Shown piece by piece: positions 30,784 to 33,873 of a stretch of DNA of 33,873 bases. How positions within the stretch are numbered: the stretch's first letter is position 1; the number at the start of each line of letters is the position of its first letter. The notes under the pieces were generated by a model. The model was not told the DNA's origin. It ran no database searches and was given only the letters and a program-made list of their open reading frames with translations. The stretch covers positions 1-33,873 of the forward strand of contig JAPZLL010000084.1 in NCBI GenBank assembly GCA_036250225.1. Direction: 5' to 3'. The DNA comes from Cercophora sp. LCS_1. Lineage: Eukaryota > Ascomycota > Sordariomycetes > Sordariales > Lasiosphaeriaceae. Position numbers and translations under genes: made by a program.

Positions 30784-32178
30784 ATGGACGAACCGCACAC
30801 TCACGCAGAGGAGAAGCAAGCTTCCCAGAGTACACAGACACGAAAACGACAGAACGACAGCGACATCGACGATCACGAACCACAGCCAAAACGAGCACGA
30901 TTGACGCGGAAGATCTTGGCCCTCTTCAACAAGATGGGCAAGGGGGAGTCCTCAGGCCCCTCGGGCGGCTCGGGCTCGGCCAAGGCCGAGACCACATCGA
31001 CAACGACGTCTGGCTTTGCTGATAAGGCCCGAAACAATGGAATCCTCGACCCGGTCAGCTCGAAACCCCCGACAGACCTCGAGGATGTTCGCGAATGGCA
31101 TGCCCGATCCCGCGCCACTGCTTCGCCTCCCGAGTCAGAATACAGCCGCTACACCAAAAAGATTTCGAAAGCCAGGACCGAAGCAACCATGGTCTTTAAG
31201 GTCGGCACACATATGCTGAAGGAGTACGAAGACGACGGTTACGACCAAGCATTCAACCAACCCTTCACCGGCTTCCCGGAAGACGCCGGCTTCAACAATG
31301 GCCTGTCCGCTCCGCAACCCAACTTTGTTGAGGGGCTAGAAAAGGAGGAATACCGCCCGTTTCCGGTCGTTGACCATGTTCCCGGAGCAGCTATCTGCAA
31401 GGACGACCCCCACTCCCTGGTGCTGCCGCATCTGGCCGGAGAGTGGAAAGGACGAGGAAAGAACATGGAGGAGGCGAGAATGCAAGCCGCCTACGACGGA
31501 GCGGCTCTTGTCTACGCCAGGAACCAAGCCCTTTCCTACATGGGAAAATCCGACCCTTCCGGTCGTGCCGAAATTACGACATTCACTACGGACGGCACCA
31601 ACCTCAACCTCTTCGCGCATCATGCTGCGCCAACGGACGAAGGTACGCTTGAGTACCATCAGTACCCCATCAAGTCGATCAACCTTATCGACTCCTACGA
31701 AGGATATAAGGAGGGCCGAAGACACCTCAGGAACGCCCAGGACCGCGCCAGAGAACAGTCGTATGCGCTGAAAGACCAGCTGAAGGAGTACTACGAGCAG
31801 CAGCGCCACGGCGGTCTCCATCCTGTCGCTGAAGAAGCGCCGGCTTTGCCCGTACCGGGTACCGAACCACTGAACACTTGCGAGAACGAGGACGACTACG
31901 AAGTCGTCGAACACCAGCCTGTTTACCAGCCGACACCGCACTCGTCGAAGGCCCCTTCATCCACACACAGTTCCACCCACAGCAGCGGTGGCAAGCGCAA
32001 AGCTTCGTCCTCACAATCGTCCCACGGGTCTTCCGGACATGTCAGTAAGTACAGAAGCTACTGGAAGAAGGATGCCGCGAGCGGACACTATTACCACAAG
32101 CATTTGGATGGTACTGTCTTTTGGCTTGACGACGACGAGGACGACGGATGCGACGAAGTACGGTTGTTGGGACATTGA
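30784..32178 (+). CDS. PD-(D/E)XK-like (E-W-K) family protein, copy 2, intact
   Basis: Single-exon 464-aa protein of a fungal lineage-specific family. Residues 1-45 are acidic/basic with an NLS-like KRARLTRK. A Ser/Gly/Thr-rich linker follows. The core spans about 95-300, with AAICKDDPHSLVLPHLAGEW then K (Asp207/208, Glu220, Lys222), and MEEARMQAAYDGAALVYARN. This D...E-x-K spacing matches PD-(D/E)XK nucleases; activity is inferred only. Then EITTFTTDGTNLNLFAHHAA, a helical ALKDQLKEYYEQQRH, an acidic DDYEVVEHQPVY, and a Ser/His-rich tail with W-KKDAASGHYYHK. The start is the ATG shared with copy 1. Relative to copy 1, the ancestral stop TAA has become GAA, adding a short tail (EVRLLGH). It lies downstream of a gag/protease relic, and the two are duplicated together. 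Confidence 0.82.
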   Translation: MDEPHTHAEEKQASQSTQTRKRQNDSDIDDHEPQPKRARLTRKILALFNKMGKGESSGPSGGSGSAKAETTSTTTSGFADKARNNGILDPVSSKPPTDLEDVREWHARSRATASPPESEYSRYTKKISKARTEATMVFKVGTHMLKEYEDDGYDQAFNQPFTGFPEDAGFNNGLSAPQPNFVEGLEKEEYRPFPVVDHVPGAAICKDDPHSLVLPHLAGEWKGRGKNMEEARMQAAYDGAALVYARNQALSYMGKSDPSGRAEITTFTTDGTNLNLFAHHAAPTDEGTLEYHQYPIKSINLIDSYEGYKEGRRHLRNAQDRAREQSYALKDQLKEYYEQQRHGGLHPVAEEAPALPVPGTEPLNTCENEDDYEVVEHQPVYQPTPHSSKAPSSTHSSTHSSGGKRKASSSQSSHGSSGHVSKYRSYWKKDAASGHYYHKHLDGTVFWLDDDEDDGCDEVRLLGH

Positions 32179-32961
32179 CCATGAAGGAGGGGAAACCTGT
32201 TACAACCTGCTAAGCCATGTCAGCGTTGTAAGTACGTGAGCACGGTTGGTCACGCAACCACGGCGGACTACGAGGCTAGGAGCGACCCCGAGACAATTGA
32301 CCGCGGGGCAGTGTGTTACGGCCTGCTCCAAGTACACCGAAGTGAGCTTAGTAAAGACAGATTGTAAGAGCGGACAGGGTCCAATGCTCTAGGTAGGGTG
32401 GGTGTAAGGTAGCTGAATGAGGGCTAGTACAACTCTCAAAAGGGATATACTGTCAAATAGAATGTAGACTTCAAAGTCCCAGACAATGGATCTCACTGAG
32501 CGGTGCTCAAGAATAATGTATTGCTAGTATAAGGATCCAAAAGTCCTCACACAATTGTGGGCACAACTATTATTTTTATATACTTATAGTGTTCTCTGGA
32601 CCCAGACCTTCCTGGACCCGGGGCTGGGTCCATTTGAGGCTGGGTCCAATCTTACTGATATTCCGTAAACCCGGGTGTCCATGGACCCGGGGGTGGGCCC
32701 AAAAATTGCCGGGTCTACCCTAATTGGTTTACTGGAGCTTTATAGGTGGTTATACCCCTGGCCCAATGATTGATATTTTGTAGTTGGCCCATACTCCCTC
32801 TTTGAGGTTATAACCTGGGTTGTAATACAATTTCCTCCTTCCAAAGGCCTATAACCCAAAGGCTATTCCTCCAGATTTAAAAGGGCATAACCTACATTTC
32901 CATACATTTACTAATTTTCCTTCCTATAATCGTTTTATTAATATAATATCCAATAAAATTT
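32179..32961. repeat. AT-rich, repeat-derived region without genes
   Basis: The first ~50 bp are still homologous to copy 1. From about 32540 the base composition turns AT-rich, interrupted by a cluster of GGACCC/GGGTCC motifs (CTGGACCCAG, GGCTGGGTCCA twice, TGGACCCGGG twice) between 32597 and 32710. This looks like mutated repeat DNA. No coding frame was found. Confidence 0.55.
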
Positions 32962-33429
32962 TGTTAAAACAGGGTGCTGCCCACAGGGCTCGTAGTACGT
33001 AGCCAGGCAGCTTACAGTGGGTTTACCCACTGTAATACGCAGCGGAAGACTTGTGCGGAAGCAAAGAGTGACTGAGGGTCAATTGACTGTTGCTTGCTTG
33101 AATCAACTATCTACAAAGGAAAGAGAGCCTATATTTATAGGCACAGAAGGCCTGGGGGCCTTCTGTTCCAGAAGATTCTGTGGGCCAAACACTGACGTAA
33201 TACACTGGCAATCTGGAAGATTCGGTGGGCCACAGAACCTCGTATTCTGTGTGTGGCTTCCATGGTGTGGCAGCCACTGTGGGGCAGGGCCCCACAGGGG
33301 GTTCAGGGGCCACAAGTGGGCCTGTGGGCCCACTGTGGCTTAGTGCCTTGGCACCCCCACCACCACTGCTGCAAAGCAGCAGTGCTGTTGGCCACCAGTT
33401 ACAGGGCACTAGTAGCTATTAATTTAACA
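32962..33429 (+). mobile_element. Probable solo LTR (TGTTAA ... TTAACA)
   Basis: 468 bp bounded by the inverted termini TGTTAA and TTAACA. It holds a strong hairpin (TTACAGTGGGT-TT-ACCCACTGTAA, 33012-33035), a TATA-like TATATTTATAGG at 33130-33141, and a second hairpin (CAGAAGGCC-TGGG-GGCCTTCTG, 33144-33165). This resembles a fungal Ty1/copia-type LTR. I see no 5-bp target-site duplication (AATTT on the left, AAAGT on the right), and its partner may be outside the window. Confidence 0.5.
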
Positions 33430-33432
33430 AAA
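33312..33432 (+). repeat. Inverted repeat, left arm (121 bp)
   Basis: Pairs with 33753-33873 almost perfectly: one T/C mismatch near the inner end and a three-base loop difference in an inner hairpin. It overlaps the right end of the probable LTR. The outer end reaches the window edge through the partner, so the arms may be longer. Confidence 0.92.
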
Positions 33433-33752
33433 GTTGTCGCCTACTCTCTAAACTTTCTTGCCTACCCGGCAAATATTTTCTATAGGGTATTATTACTTGT
33501 ACTACAGGGCATCACTTATTATTATTAAAGTTTTCGCCTACCTTATAAACTTTCTTGCTTATTTGGAGACTTTTTTACCTATTTGGCAAATATTTTTTAC
33601 AGGGCACTACCACCTATACTACAGGGCATCACTTACTGTCACTAAAGTTTTCGCCTACTCTGCAAACTTTTTTGCTTACCCGGAGACTTTTTCGCCTACC
33701 CTGCAAACTTTCTCGCCTACTTTGTAAACTTTCTTACTTACTCGGTAAATAT
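33433..33752 (+). repeat. AT-rich tandem repeats between the inverted arms
   Basis: About three imperfect units contain TTTTCGCCTAC, GCAAACTTTCTTGC, CCCGG-AAATATTTT and (in two of them) ACTACAGGGCATCACTTA. Within them a ~21-bp subrepeat (CGCCTACCCTGCAAACTTTCT) recurs. The open frames across it encode only the repeat and are not genes. Confidence 0.8.
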
Positions 33753-33873
33753 TTTTGTTGAATTAATAGCTACTAGTGCCCTGTAACTGGTGGCCAACAG
33801 CACTGCTGCAAAGCAGCAGTGGTGGTGGGGGTGCCAAGGCACTAAGCCACAGTGGGCCCACAGGCCCACTTGT
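33753..33873 (-). repeat. Inverted repeat, right arm (121 bp, reaches window end)
   Basis: Reverse complement of the left arm. It begins with TGTTGA at 33756, the expected terminus of an LTR in opposite orientation, so it may be the start of an inverted second LTR cut by the window boundary. Confidence 0.92.

Noticed and set aside
33458..33761. Open frames of 68-89 codons at the right end
   Set aside because: They merely translate AT-rich tandem repeats, in two frames with similar repeated residues.

Overview
This looks like nuclear DNA of a filamentous ascomycete (Pezizomycotina, probably Sordariomycetes; I cannot name the genus). The genes have short introns (about 47-68 nt, GT...AG, with CTAAC/CTAAT-type branch points). 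The protein families are typically fungal: HET, NACHT-WD40 (NLR/STAND), DUF7924, DUF3435, BCS1-like AAA and APH-like kinases. There are also Ty3 and Ty1/copia retroelement relics and C-to-T nonsense mutations of the kind left by RIP. Most of the window is GC-rich; the last 1.4 kb is AT-rich and repetitive. It reads as an accessory, transposon-rich, allorecognition-type region rather than a housekeeping block.

Layout. 0-1.6 kb: broken HET-domain gene (minus) ending at a C40/C25 homopolymer. 2.0-3.9 kb: intact two-exon DUF7924 gene with a PD-(D/E)XK-like signature. 4.2-7.3 kb: an apparently intact three-exon NLR (minus; HeLo-like-type N-terminus, NACHT, WD40) whose model closes in frame at 979 codons. 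7.9-9.0 kb: decayed fungal unknown-family gene, followed by two fragments copied from a DUF7924 3' end (9.1 and 9.6-10.0 kb). 10.1-11.1 kb: intact APH-like kinase (minus). 11.1-12.9 kb: mostly empty, with a possible relic of a cysteine-containing secreted protein and a casein-kinase-1 fragment. 12.9-13.7 kb: short BCS1-like AAA ORF. 13.9-17.4 kb: three minus-strand decayed unknown genes and a 30-bp minisatellite. 17.4-19.3 kb: copy 1 of a composite unit made of gag/protease relic plus an E-W-K nuclease-like ORF. 19.8-22.3 kb: five-exon DUF3435 tyrosine-recombinase-like pseudogene (minus). 22.6-24.0 kb: E-A-K nuclease-like gene whose 5' side abuts a Ty3-type gag-pol (24.0-27.0 kb, minus) lacking integrase. 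27.5-28.7 kb: unknown fungal gene with one frameshift. 28.9-29.3 kb: Ty1/copia RNase H fragment. 29.4-32.2 kb: copy 2 of the composite unit, with an intact 464-aa ORF. 32.2-33.9 kb: AT-rich repeats, a probable LTR and a 121-bp inverted repeat running off the end.

How it may fit together (inference): two immune-type receptor genes (HET, NLR), at least three families with nuclease-like E-x-K cores, and a recombinase of the superfamily that includes Starship captains lie together with retroelements. This suggests a mobile or rapidly turning-over self/non-self and effector island. Genes I judge apparently intact: DUF7924, NLR, APH-like kinase, the second E-W-K ORF, possibly the BCS1-like ORF and the retroelement pol. 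Most other genes are broken, by CpA-to-TpA stops and by small indels, several of them in homopolymers. Some of the homopolymer indels could be assembly errors.
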